Of a stretch of DNA of 64,000 nucleotides, positions 54,613 through 62,973 are shown piece after piece. The position numbers were made by a program, and so were the translations under genes. A model generated the notes under the pieces. That model was not told the DNA's origin. It saw only the letters and a program-made list of their open reading frames with translations, and did no database searches. Numbering within the stretch: the first letter of the stretch is position 1; each line of letters begins with the position of its first letter. Origin of the DNA: Arthrobacter sp. PAMC25284. GTDB taxonomy: Bacteria; Actinomycetota; Actinomycetes; Actinomycetales; Micrococcaceae. The stretch covers positions 1,984,001-2,048,000 of the forward strand of contig NZ_CP080382.1 of assembly GCF_019443425.1 (NCBI RefSeq), given 5' to 3'.

Positions 54613-55308
54613 CTAGAGGGCCTTGGTGAAGCGGCGGTCGGCGCTGAGTGCGGTCCGGGTCCGGGTCCGGGTGGCACCGAAGGAGGAGACGAACGTTGCG
54701 GTGAACGTGCCGTCCCCGGTGCGCTCAATGGCGGCGACGGTGAAGGTTTCGCGGCCCGGCATGTGGGACCGCCAGGAGGCGTCCGCGAATTCGAGGACGT
54801 CACCGACGGCGAGCTCATCGGCGCGGACCGTGTTGACGACCGGGAGCTTCGCGGCGCGGACCGTGTTGACGACCGGGAGCTTCGCGGCGCGGGCGGCCAG
54901 AGTTTCGTCGAAGATGCGGCCGACGAGTTCCATCTTCTGCTTCTCGTGGCGTTCCACTCCGGCGCAGAAGAACACACGGTCCAGGTCCGGGACGGCCGCG
55001 GCGTATTCGGCCCAGGAGTTCAAGCGCTCGGGAGCGTACATCCCGAAGACCAATTCCACTTCATCGGTGATGCGCTTTGCGGCGACCCTCCGTAGCGAAC
55101 ATGCGGTTGTAGATGAACTGTCCCTCGCGAACTTGGTACAGCGACGTCGCCTTCATGTCAGCGTCCGGCTGCAGTTCTCGGGCGAAGACTCCCTCGGCGT
55201 ACCACTTCACGCCCAGGTTCACGTAGGTCTCCTCAGAATTGACCTTGAATTTGTCGTCTATTGATGAGTGAGCTCTCCGAGCTTCGCCCGCTTCCAGCCC
55301 TCACGCAT
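54613..55308 (-). pseudogene. Broken hsdS 5' part fused to another remnant
   Basis: From ATG 55308 the reading MREGWKRAKLGELTHQ, then after a frame change IDDKFKVNSEETYVNLGVKWYAEGVF...MKATSLYQVREGQFIYNRMFATE, is the N-terminal target-recognition half-domain of a type I specificity subunit. It then runs into an unrelated piece (VAAKRITDEVELVFGMYAPERLNSWAEY...) that holds a perfect 33-bp tandem duplication (54821-54886; AAKLPVVNTVR twice) and ends at 54613. The second HsdS TRD is absent. A recombinational remnant. Confidence 0.6.
54821..54886. repeat. 33-bp perfect tandem duplication
   Basis: Two adjacent identical copies starting GCGCGGACCGTGTTGACGAC, 54821-54853 and 54854-54886, in frame, so they duplicate 11 residues. 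Recent slippage or duplication within a degenerate gene. Confidence 0.85.
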
Positions 55309-55675
55309 CGAAGCCCGCCGCCTTCAGCTCGGTAGCCAGCGTTCCCTGTGCTTCGAGGAGACGATCCTGGGCAGCGAACATGGCCGTCAGGGCGCCTTCG
55401 ACGTCGGCTTCCGCGGCTGCGGCGCCCTTGATGTACCGGCCGATGTTCAGGTCGAAGCCGTTCTCGGCGATTTCGTCGTGGTGGACGAGCCGAAGGCTCA
55501 GACCGCCGTCACCGTCAATGTCGAGGCCCTGTTTGTAAGCGGCGTCGATGCCCTCGATGTCCTCATCAGATAGGGTGTTCTGGTTCTTGACGGCCTGGTA
55601 GCGGGCTGTCGCGTCGATGAACAGGACGCGGTTTCGGCGTTCCTCGGGCCCCGGCAGCGCCGAGACGGATGATCA
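55301..55675 (-). pseudogene. hsdM 3' end (type I DNA methyltransferase remnant)
   Basis: About 120 codons of the C-terminus of HsdM: EERRNRVLFIDATARYQAV, NTLSDEDIEGIDAAYKQG, ENGFDLNIGRYIKG and DRLLEAQGTLATELKAAGFDA-stop. It ends 8 bases inside the hsdS start, the normal M-S overlap. The catalytic part (NPPF) is missing; TGA precedes in frame. Truncated and non-functional. Confidence 0.65.
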
Positions 55676-55787
55676 CGTTTTTCAATTGTTCCCCCAGTAA
55701 TGAACCAGCCGGTGTGCTTCGGCCCATCTCAGGGCAACTATAACTGGCCGACCGACACCCGAGCCCGCGAACCCCGGGGCGCACCCG

Positions 55788-57440
55788 CTACCGCACGGTA
55801 AGCACCGGATTGACGGGAGGTTTCAGCGAGTCGACCTGCAGGCCCACGGTTGCCTTTTGGCCAGCCGCCAACTTCGTAACCCAGTCGGAGCCGCTGCACG
55901 TGACCGACACCTTCGGCACCACCGTGCACTTGAGACCCCAGGAGTTCACGACGCGCGTCACGTTAGGGTCTTTCCAGCTCACGCTCCAGCCTGAAACCGC
56001 ACGGAGCCCCGTGACGCTGATGTTGGCCACGTAGCCGCCCGTCCAGGAGCTGGACAGTTTCCAGACCGCACTGATCGCCGGGCCCGACGTCGGGATGGGC
56101 GCGGCAGTCGCTGTCGGCGAGGCGGTGGGCGTCGGGGTGGGCGTGGCAGTCGCTGTCGGAGCAGGCGCGGCAGTCACTGTCGGCGTGGCGGTCGGCGTCG
56201 CTGTCGGAGCGGGTCTTGGCGTCGTGCCGCCCAGGAGCGGGGCGAGAGCAGCCAGTTTGGCCGCCTCGGGGGTGCGCCAGTCCGCCTGGACCAGTCCGCC
56301 GGTGTCCCCGCTATTGGGGTTGTAGGACCAGTACGCGAAGCTCATCGAGTTGCTGCCGAGGTAGGAGACGATCTTCTCCATCCACTGCTTGTCCGACGTC
56401 GTCTGCAGCATCGTCCCGAATTCGCCGAGCAGGACCGGCGCGATGCCCTGCTTCTGGAGGTAGCCCCAGTTCTTGTCCCAGATGCCCGGGAGGTTGTTGG
56501 GGTAGTTCGCGTCGCTGAACCACTTCTGGTTGTAGACAGAAGCCGGGTAGTCGTGCGGGGAATAAACGACGCGGTTCGGCGTCACGAGTGTTACCGGTTT
56601 GGCGCCTGCATCGGCGAGTCCGCCGCCCCACCATGTGGATGTGCCGTTCCCCTGGTTTTCAATGCCTTCGACGAGGATCAGCAGGTTCGGGTTGGCCGCC
56701 AGGACAGCGTTGCCTGCCCGGGTGGCCGCTGCGTGCCAGTCGGTGGCAGCTGCGCCGCCCCAGGTGGCTGCGCCTGCCGGTTCGTTATGGAGGTCGGCTC
56801 CGATCACGGTGGAATCATTCTTGTACCGGGCGGCGAGCATCTTCCAGTCCGAGATCCACCTCGACTCAGGATAGGCGGAGGTATACCAGAGCGCGGACTG
56901 GCTGGCGGAGGACGGACGATGCCGGTCCAGGATGATGCTCAGTCCATTGGCTTTGGCGCGGGCGATCACCGTGTCCATCAGGACCAGCGGCGTCTTGCCC
57001 TCCAGCCCGTACGCCCGGTTGGCCCAGTAGTTCATGTTGCCCTTGATGGATGTTGCCGCCAGGCACTCGTTCGAAAACGGCAGGCGGACCGTATTGAACC
57101 CCATCGCCTTAATGGCAGACAAGGCATCATCAATGGTCAGGGTTCCCCACAGTCCGTGCGGCATGCAGTCTGTCGTCTCCATGCCGAACCAGGAGACGGC
57201 TTTGATCGTGAACAGCTCATTGTTGGAGTCCAGAATGCTGCTTCCGGCCGTGTGCAGCCACCCGGTGGGCGGGGTCGAGGATCCGGCGGACACGGCAGCG
57301 CCGCGCGGTCCCACGGCATGTGCCACTGCTGCGAACAAGGGCAGGGCGAGTCCTGCGGCGAGCGCGGAGCTGACGAGTCCGGCAGCGATGGCCCGGCGTC
57401 GTCGACCGGCATGGCGTGGTGTGTTCGAAAAGAGCTTCAC
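55788..57440 (-). CDS. GH5 endoglucanase with CBM2 domain
   Basis: 550 residues from GTG 57440, with GGAGG 4 bases upstream. Signal peptide with twin-Arg-like GRRRRAIAAGLVSSALAAGLALPLFAAVAHA. GH5 catalytic domain (about residues 55-390) with acid/base DLHNEP and nucleophile LLGEFG; SIILDRHRP lies in the substrate region. A Pro/Thr linker (TPTATPTVTAAPAP) joins a family-2 carbohydrate-binding module (VWKLSSSWTGGYVANISV ... WSVSWKDP). Acts on beta-1,4-glucans outside the cell. Intact, part of the core chromosome. Confidence 0.9.
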   Translation of the reverse strand: MKLFSNTPRHAGRRRRAIAAGLVSSALAAGLALPLFAAVAHAVGPRGAAVSAGSSTPPTGWLHTAGSSILDSNNELFTIKAVSWFGMETTDCMPHGLWGTLTIDDALSAIKAMGFNTVRLPFSNECLAATSIKGNMNYWANRAYGLEGKTPLVLMDTVIARAKANGLSIILDRHRPSSASQSALWYTSAYPESRWISDWKMLAARYKNDSTVIGADLHNEPAGAATWGGAAATDWHAAATRAGNAVLAANPNLLILVEGIENQGNGTSTWWGGGLADAGAKPVTLVTPNRVVYSPHDYPASVYNQKWFSDANYPNNLPGIWDKNWGYLQKQGIAPVLLGEFGTMLQTTSDKQWMEKIVSYLGSNSMSFAYWSYNPNSGDTGGLVQADWRTPEAAKLAALAPLLGGTTPRPAPTATPTATPTVTAAPAPTATATPTPTPTASPTATAAPIPTSGPAISAVWKLSSSWTGGYVANISVTGLRAVSGWSVSWKDPNVTRVVNSWGLKCTVVPKVSVTCSGSDWVTKLAAGQKATVGLQVDSLKPPVNPVLTVR

Positions 57441-57466
57441 AGTTCCTCCGCGTGGCATTGGTAAAA

Positions 57467-57500
57467 GGGCCGGGAGGTTGACAGGCCTCCGGGCCTTTAG
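57467..57500 (-). other. Hairpin in the GH5 leader
   Basis: AAGGGCCGGGAGG-TTGACA-GGCCTCCGGGCCTTT forms an imperfect G/C hairpin with a T-run about 30-60 bases before the GH5 start. It could be a terminator from upstream or a 5' leader structure. Confidence 0.35.
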
Positions 57501-57690
57501 CATTCGGGTCCCCCCGGCCCGCACAGCGCGGAGCGGCGTACAAAAAGTACCAAACGGGCTGAGGAAAAGATGCACTTTGGCGAATATTTCCTTTTCGGCC
57601 CTGTCGTGGCGCCTCACCTCACCGCCGCGAGGTGCTGTTGGGCCGGCCGGTGCATTGCCATTTGCTCCCGGCGTCGGTAAGCCTTGGTGG

Positions 57691-59031
57691 GTGGAATGGC
57701 CACGCCGTAGGATTCCTGCCGGAGAACGGGCGCCCCGGACGGGGGCTCCCGGCAGAACGCCTCGTGCCCTGCGGCGGTTGGCATGGGGTCCGGTCGTCGG
57801 TTTTGGAATGGTCAGCCTTGCCGCCGATGTCGTGTCCGATGGCGCGCGGCCGCTTGCGGGCCCGCTTCTGGCCCAGCTCGGCGCGTCCGCGCTCATGGTG
57901 GGGCTCGTGACCGGCGGTGCCGAAGCCGCGGCCCAGGGCCTCCGGCTGGTGTTCGGTCCCTGGGCGGACCGGACGAGAAAATACTGGACCTTCACGCTGG
58001 CCGGCTATGCGCTGACGGCTGTCTGTGTCCCGCTGCTCGCGGCGGCTCCCGCGGCAGGGGCCGCCGGGCTGGTCCTTGCCGCGGTCCTCATCATCGGAGA
58101 CCGGGTCGGCAAGGCGGTACGCAGCCCGGCAAAGACCGTCCTGCTGGCCGCCGCCACAAAGCCCGTCGGACGCGGCCGCGGCTTCGCAGTCCACAAGGGA
58201 CTGGATCTTGCCGGAGCACTGATTGGGCCGCTGATCGTCTCCGCGGTGCTGGCCGCTACCGGCTCCCTGTCGTGGGCCCTTGCCGTGCTGGCTGCCCCCG
58301 CGATGGTCGCAATTGTGCTGTTGGTGCGGCTGCGGCGCCGGGTCCCAGGGCCGGACGCGGTCCAGGGCCAGGGCCCGGATCCTTCCGCCCACTCCGATGA
58401 CGGGTCCGGAATGGCGTCCGCCGGCGAGACAGCGATCCCCCGCCCCGGGACGCCGCCCTTCTTCTCCCGCACTTTCGTCCTGTTCGCCGGCGCCGGATTC
58501 TTCTGGAACGCCGGACTGGTGGCCTTCGGCGTCATCTCGTTCCATCTCACCACCGAGGTTGCGGTTGCTGTCTCCGTGATTCCGCTGCTGTATGCGGGGG
58601 CGATGGGCGCTGCGGCGCTGGGCGCTTTGATGACCGGCCTCCTCTATGACCGCGCCGGAGCGGCCGTGCTGTTGACTCTGCCCGTGCTGATCGCCGCCAT
58701 CCCTGTCCTGGCCCTGGCACCGGACGCCGGACTGGTGCTCGCCGGCGTCCTGATCTGGGGAACTGCCACGGGGATCCAGGATTCCACGGTGAAGGCGCTC
58801 ATCGCCGACCTGGTGCCGTCGCAGCGGCAGGGCACCGCTTACGGCGTCTTCGCGGGACTTGCAGGTGCAGGCGCCTTGGCGGGAGGGGCTCTTTACGGGG
58901 TGCTTTTCGACGCCCGGCCCGCTCTCATCGCCGCCGTGGCCACCTTGCAGGCCACGGCCCTGACGCTGCTGATCGTAGCCCCGAGGACAAGCCGGAAAAC
59001 CGGAATTCCGGGGCGCGGCGGCCCTGCCTGA
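57691..59031 (+). CDS. MFS transporter
   Basis: About 446 residues; GTG 57691 chosen (the frame is open further upstream but crosses the GH5 promoter). Twelve hydrophobic segments in two halves separated by a Pro/Ser-rich loop (GPDPSAHSDDGSGMASAGETAIPRPG). Segment GPWADRTRKYWTFTLAGYALTAV is the MFS loop 2-3 region, and the tail has DLVPSQRQGTAYGVFAGLAGAGALAGG. Substrate not evident; resembles drug or metabolite exporters of actinobacteria. Divergent from GH5. Confidence 0.85.
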   Translation: MEWPRRRIPAGERAPRTGAPGRTPRALRRLAWGPVVGFGMVSLAADVVSDGARPLAGPLLAQLGASALMVGLVTGGAEAAAQGLRLVFGPWADRTRKYWTFTLAGYALTAVCVPLLAAAPAAGAAGLVLAAVLIIGDRVGKAVRSPAKTVLLAAATKPVGRGRGFAVHKGLDLAGALIGPLIVSAVLAATGSLSWALAVLAAPAMVAIVLLVRLRRRVPGPDAVQGQGPDPSAHSDDGSGMASAGETAIPRPGTPPFFSRTFVLFAGAGFFWNAGLVAFGVISFHLTTEVAVAVSVIPLLYAGAMGAAALGALMTGLLYDRAGAAVLLTLPVLIAAIPVLALAPDAGLVLAGVLIWGTATGIQDSTVKALIADLVPSQRQGTAYGVFAGLAGAGALAGGALYGVLFDARPALIAAVATLQATALTLLIVAPRTSRKTGIPGRGGPA

Positions 59032-59156
59032 CCGGCCCCGGGCATGGACTCCTGGACAGGCCAGGCAGGGCGGCGAGTCTGCACACCGCCGGTTAGGTCC
59101 GTTTACCCACCGGCAGCCGATTCCTTCCGGCACGTACGGACTCCTATGCTTTCTGT

Positions 59157-60083
59157 ATGGGAGAACCGGATCTGCCGGCAGTTGCCGGCCCCCTCTATGC
59201 CCTGCCGTTGACCGAATTTGTGGCGGCCAGAGCGGCCGCCGCCAAGGGCGTGCTGGCCGCGGGCCCGGCCACCGATGAGCTGCGCTCCCTTGCGGCGGCA
59301 GTGCGTTCCCTCGCCAAGCCCTCCCTGGCGGCGTGGGCCGTCAACATGCTTGCGGCCCACCATCCCGCCATTCTCCAGGAACTGGCATCGCTTGGGGCGT
59401 CCATGCGCGCCGCGCAGTCTGCAATGGACGCCGCAGGACTCCGCAGCCTGGGCCAGCAGCGCAGGCGCCTCCTGGCGTCCGCGCTGGAAACGGTCCGCAC
59501 GGTGACCGAACAGCAGGGCCGCAGGATCAGCGGCCCTGCTGCCGCAGAGGTCGAGCAGACGCTGCGCGCCTTAACTGCCGACCAAGGAGCAGCGGACGCA
59601 GTGAGGAGCGGCCTGCTGCTCCGGTCACTGACCGCGGACGGACTCGACGCCGTCGACCTCTTGGGTGCGCTCGCGGTGCCAGGCAGCCCGGCCGCCGGCA
59701 GGGAATCGGGCAGACCTGCCGGACAACCGCTGCTGCGGGCCGTACAGCCCGCACCGCGGGCCCATGCACCGGCGGCGCGGGAACGGGCCGCCGCCGGGCT
59801 GAAGGCGGCCGAGCAAGCAGCCCGGGCAGCCGCTCAAACGGCCGACCATCGCGGGCAGGACCATGCCGACGCTGCAGCCCGCGTCACCCGTCTGGCCGAC
59901 GAGGTCCGCACGCTCCAGGAGGCGCTCACGCGGACCGCGGATGAACTGAAGCAGGCCCGGAAGGAGCACGCGCTGGCCGAAGCCGAGGCGGCGCGGTCGA
60001 TGCGTGCCGCCGGGCTGGCACGGCGCCAGGAGGTCCTGGCCACGGAGCGGGTACTGCGCCTTGGCAACACGCCGGAGCAATGA
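59157..60083 (+). CDS. Ala-rich coiled-coil hypothetical protein
   Basis: 308 residues from ATG 59157. N-terminal PLYALPLTEFVAARAAAAKGVLAAG...SLAKPSLAAWAVNMLA, then a long helical coiled coil (LKAAEQAARAAAQTADHRGQDHADAAARVTRLADEVRTLQEAL). Often seen in Arthrobacter; role unknown. No membrane segments. Confidence 0.75.
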   Translation: MGEPDLPAVAGPLYALPLTEFVAARAAAAKGVLAAGPATDELRSLAAAVRSLAKPSLAAWAVNMLAAHHPAILQELASLGASMRAAQSAMDAAGLRSLGQQRRRLLASALETVRTVTEQQGRRISGPAAAEVEQTLRALTADQGAADAVRSGLLLRSLTADGLDAVDLLGALAVPGSPAAGRESGRPAGQPLLRAVQPAPRAHAPAARERAAAGLKAAEQAARAAAQTADHRGQDHADAAARVTRLADEVRTLQEALTRTADELKQARKEHALAEAEAARSMRAAGLARRQEVLATERVLRLGNTPEQ

Positions 60084-60119
60084 CGCATCACTGTCGGGGG
60101 TCGGCCGCAGACTGGATTT

Positions 60120-60374
60120 ATGGAGAACAACCAGGATTTCCAGAGCAACGAAAATTCAGGCACCGCCCGGACAGCGGGAAACCGCACCGCGGGACGTCCG
60201 GCTGACGCATGTTTTGAAGTGACGTACCTGGACACCCGCTGCGGACTGATCCGCAGTGAGCTCTTTGACGACGCCGCCGCGGCGGACCGGTTCGCCAGCC
60301 GGTGTGTCGCGGACGAGGACGGCTGGGCCGTCGTCGATGCAGTGCACCCCGGGGAGGGCCGCGCCGCCGCCTGA
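60120..60374 (+). CDS. Small hypothetical protein
   Basis: 84 residues from ATG 60120. C-terminal 55 residues (CFEVTYLDTRCGLIRSELFDDAAAADRFASRCVADEDGWAVVDAV) form a small alpha/beta domain with two conserved-looking Cys. Same direction and 36 bases after the coiled-coil gene. Role unknown. Confidence 0.6.
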   Translation: MENNQDFQSNENSGTARTAGNRTAGRPADACFEVTYLDTRCGLIRSELFDDAAAADRFASRCVADEDGWAVVDAVHPGEGRAAA

Positions 60375-60435
60375 CCGGGCCGCGGATCGCAACGCGTACA
60401 GCGGCGGCAACGCTTCGGGGACGCGCCGGACCGCA

Positions 60436-60470
60436 GGAAGGGCCCCACCCGTGACGGGTGGCGGCCCTGC
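60436..60470 (+). terminator. Terminator hairpin
   Basis: AGGGCC-CCACCCG-TGA-CGGGTGG-CGGCCCT, a stable G/C hairpin 60-95 bases after the small gene. No strong T-run. Likely ends the 59-60.4-kb transcript and separates it from the convergent AKR gene. Confidence 0.5.
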
Positions 60471-60522
60471 TGCGGTCCCTGGTTCAGCCGCCGGGATTTA
60501 TCCTGACGGCCGGGCCGTGGGC

Positions 60523-61369
60523 TTAGGCGAAATCTGAAACCGCCGGGTCGGCTCCGATCCGTCCGGCACCTTCAGCGGAGCGGTCCAGTCCGTCGATGGC
60601 CTGGAGGTCGGTCTCGTCGAGGCTGACGTCCAGGGCCGCATAGTTCTCGCGAATCCGGGATTCCGTCACGGACTTCGGGATAACCACGTTGCCGATTGCC
60701 AGGTGCCAGGCGATGACCACCTGCGCGGGGGTGGCGTTGTGCTTGGCTGCGATCTGGCCGATGACCGCGCTCTCAAGCAGTTCCCCGCCTTGGCCCAGCG
60801 GGGACCAGGGCCTGGGTAAGGATGCCGTGGGCGGCGTCAAATTCGCGCAGCGCGGACTGGTTGAAGAACGGGTGCAGCTCAATCTGGTTGATGGCCGGGA
60901 CCACGCCGGTCTCATCGATCAGGCGCTGCAGTGCCTCCTTGGTGAAGTTGCAGACACCGATCGTCTTGACCCGGCCCTGCTTCTGCAGCTCAATCAGGGC
61001 CTTCCAGGTCTCCACGTACTTGTCCTGCTTCGGCTGCTCCCAGTGGATCAGGTACATGTCGAGCGTTTCAAGGCCCAAGCGTTGCATCGAGGCGTCGAAT
61101 GCGGCCAGCGTGGAGTCGTAGCCCTGATCCGAGTTCCACACCTTGGTGGTGATGAACAATTCTTCCGGCTTGAGTCCAGACGCCTGGATGGCTCGGCCGA
61201 CGCCGGCCTCATTTCCGTAAATCCTGGCGGTGTCGATGTGCCTGTACCCTGCCTCGAACGCCTGGATGACGACCTTTTCCGCCACGTCGTCTTCAACCTG
61301 CCACACCCCGTAGCCAAGCTGGGGGATGGTGTTTCCGTCATTGAAAGTCAGTTCAGGTGATGAAGTCAT
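60523..61369 (-). CDS. Aldo/keto reductase; one frame break
   Basis: 281 residues from ATG 61369 if one base is removed from the GGG run at 60808-60810, giving GILTQAWSPLGQGGELLESAVIG. Catalytic tetrad positions visible: GYRHIDTARIYGNEAG (Asp, Tyr), FITTKVWN (Lys), LIHWEQP (His). NADP-binding end PKSVTESRIRENYAALDVSLDETDLQAI. As read, the protein is cut after LVPAGPRRGTA. This is a core metabolic gene, so the break is more likely a sequence error than decay. Confidence 0.9.
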
Positions 61370-61494
61370 ACTTGTATCGTGCCGATTCAGGCGTCATTCG
61401 GCCAGCGCGTGAGCTGATCTAAGCTAGGCGCGTAACCCCGAATTGCTGCGGCATTACGGGAATAAATACAGGTGTTGCCAGACCCGGACGTCGC

Positions 61495-61962
61495 TCAGCC
61501 GGAGACCCTGTCGTCCCCGGCTGTCTCCGCCAGCCGCCGCTCGGCGTCGCTGACCTGTTCGAGCACCGATTCGGCACGCCGCCGTACGGACGACGCTCCG
61601 TTCGGCACCGGACCAACCGCGAGCCGGAGCATCGCTGCGGCCTCTGCTGTTGTCGCCAGCGAGTTGCCCGCCGTGGACAGGCAGCGGTGGACGCCGGCGA
61701 GTGCCCCAGGTACATTCATCCCGTCGCTCGGCGCACGCCGTTGGGCTTCAACACAGATCCGCCGTACACGCACGGAGGCCGCGGACAGTTCGTTGGCGAC
61801 GTCGACGAGCTCGGCGTACAAGGCCTCGTCCTCCACGCCTTCGAGGACCTGGTGATAGCGGTCCAGTCCACGGGTGAAGCGGTCGTGGGCCCTCCGCCAG
61901 AGGCCTTTGCCGAGTTCTGCGTCGTCTTTGCGTCCCTGCCGGACGGTACTGAAGAATCCCAA
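61495..61962 (-). CDS. Hypothetical helical protein downstream of bpa
   Basis: 155 residues from ATG 61962, 7 bases after the bpa stop. Helical throughout (GKGLWRRAHDRFTRGLDRYHQVLEGVEDEALYAELVDVANEL), no membrane span. Conserved next to bpa in Arthrobacter-like genomes as far as I recall; role unknown, perhaps linked to the proteasome. Confidence 0.7.
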   Translation of the reverse strand: MGFFSTVRQGRKDDAELGKGLWRRAHDRFTRGLDRYHQVLEGVEDEALYAELVDVANELSAASVRVRRICVEAQRRAPSDGMNVPGALAGVHRCLSTAGNSLATTAEAAAMLRLAVGPVPNGASSVRRRAESVLEQVSDAERRLAETAGDDRVSG

Positions 61963-61969
61963 GGCTGCC

Positions 61970-62611
61970 TTAGAGATACTGTCCGGGGCCGCGGTCAGGA
62001 TCGGCGCTGTCGGGGTTCGACGACGGCTCCGGACCCGGTCTGGGCGCTGCTGCGCGCTGTGGTTCGCCGTTCTCGCCGATGATGACGCCCGGCGCGATCA
62101 TGGTCCCGGGCGGCAATTGGCGCAGCTGCAGTTGCGCGGCCGCGTGCTCACGGGCGGCGTGTTGCGCTGCGATGGCGGTCTGGATCCCGTGGAAGAGCCC
62201 TTCGAGCCAGCCGACCAGCTGGGCCTGGGCGATACGGAGTTCAGCGTCCGACGGGGTGGCCTCATCGGCAAATGGCAAGTGGATGCGCTCAAGCTCCGCG
62301 ACCAGCTCCGGAGCTAGCCCGTCTTCGAGTTCCCGGATGGAACGCTGGTGGATCTCAGCCAGACGTGCGCGGGCTGCGTTGTCCAGCGGCGCCGACTTCA
62401 CCTCATCCAGCAGCTGCTTAAGCATTGTGCCGATCCGCATGACCTTGGCGGGCTCATCGACGAGGTCCTGAAGCTGGCTTCCCTTGGCCCGGCCGGCCGG
62501 CGCGGCCGATCCCATTGCCTGGGGATCAGCTGCCACGAATGGGGTGCCCTCCACGGGAGTCCCCTCCACCGGCAGATCTTCAGCTGACTGGGTGTCGTCC
62601 TGATCGCGCAT
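61970..62611 (-). CDS. bpa: Bpa, bacterial proteasome activator
   Basis: 213 residues from ATG 62611. DUF2587 helical core (EPAKVMRIGTMLKQLLDEVKSAPLDNAARARLAEIHQRSIRELEDGLAPELVAELERI) and the C-terminal GQYL tail that docks into the 20S core. Bpa (PafE) forms a 12-meric ring and feeds unfolded proteins to the proteasome without ATP. Its presence implies a 20S proteasome elsewhere in this genome. Confidence 0.93.
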   Translation of the reverse strand: MRDQDDTQSAEDLPVEGTPVEGTPFVAADPQAMGSAAPAGRAKGSQLQDLVDEPAKVMRIGTMLKQLLDEVKSAPLDNAARARLAEIHQRSIRELEDGLAPELVAELERIHLPFADEATPSDAELRIAQAQLVGWLEGLFHGIQTAIAAQHAAREHAAAQLQLRQLPPGTMIAPGVIIGENGEPQRAAAPRPGPEPSSNPDSADPDRGPGQYL

Positions 62612-62726
62612 GGCTTCATACTCTCATGTAGCAGCGGATGGGGAACGGACGGCGCGGGGGTCCCGCCCGGCCGGCGGTGGCGATACAACGCATCGGAGGT
62701 GCCGCCGTCGCGCTTTAACGGGGAAC

Positions 62727-62754
62727 CGCCGGTCACTCTCGTAACCGGCGGCCC
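62727..62754. terminator. Hairpin between bpa and ybdD
   Basis: ACCGCCGGT-CACTCTCGTA-ACCGGCGG, an 8-bp stem 28-55 bases after the YbdD stop. No clear T-run; a possible terminator of the cstA-ybdD transcript. Confidence 0.4.
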
Positions 62755-62781
62755 CCCAAAAATATGCGCGAAGCCCGGAGG

Positions 62782-62973
62782 TCAGCAGCAGCGACCCTGC
62801 GGGTTGCTGTCCTGACGATCGGTGCGGTCGCGCCAGAACTCGCGTTCAGTCATTGGAGCGTCCGCATGGCCGGTGGCCGTGTGGTGCTCCAAATACTTTG
62901 TGTAGGCGTCGGCGCCCATGATCCCCTTGAAGTACGTGGCGAACCCGCGGAAACCACCAGCAACCGCACCCAT
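62782..62973 (-). CDS. YbdD/DUF466 family small protein
   Basis: 63 residues from ATG 62973, overlapping the cstA stop by one base (TGATG). FKGIMGADAYTKYLEHHTATGHADAPMTEREFWRDR is the YbdD signature. Usually partners CstA (pyruvate/peptide carbon-starvation transporter). Confidence 0.85.
   Translation of the reverse strand: MGAVAGGFRGFATYFKGIMGADAYTKYLEHHTATGHADAPMTEREFWRDRTDRQDSNPQGRCC

Noticed and set aside
57034..57690. N-terminal extension of the MFS transporter
   Set aside because: Would overlap the GH5 gene and its promoter; translation lacks membrane-protein character before about 57700.
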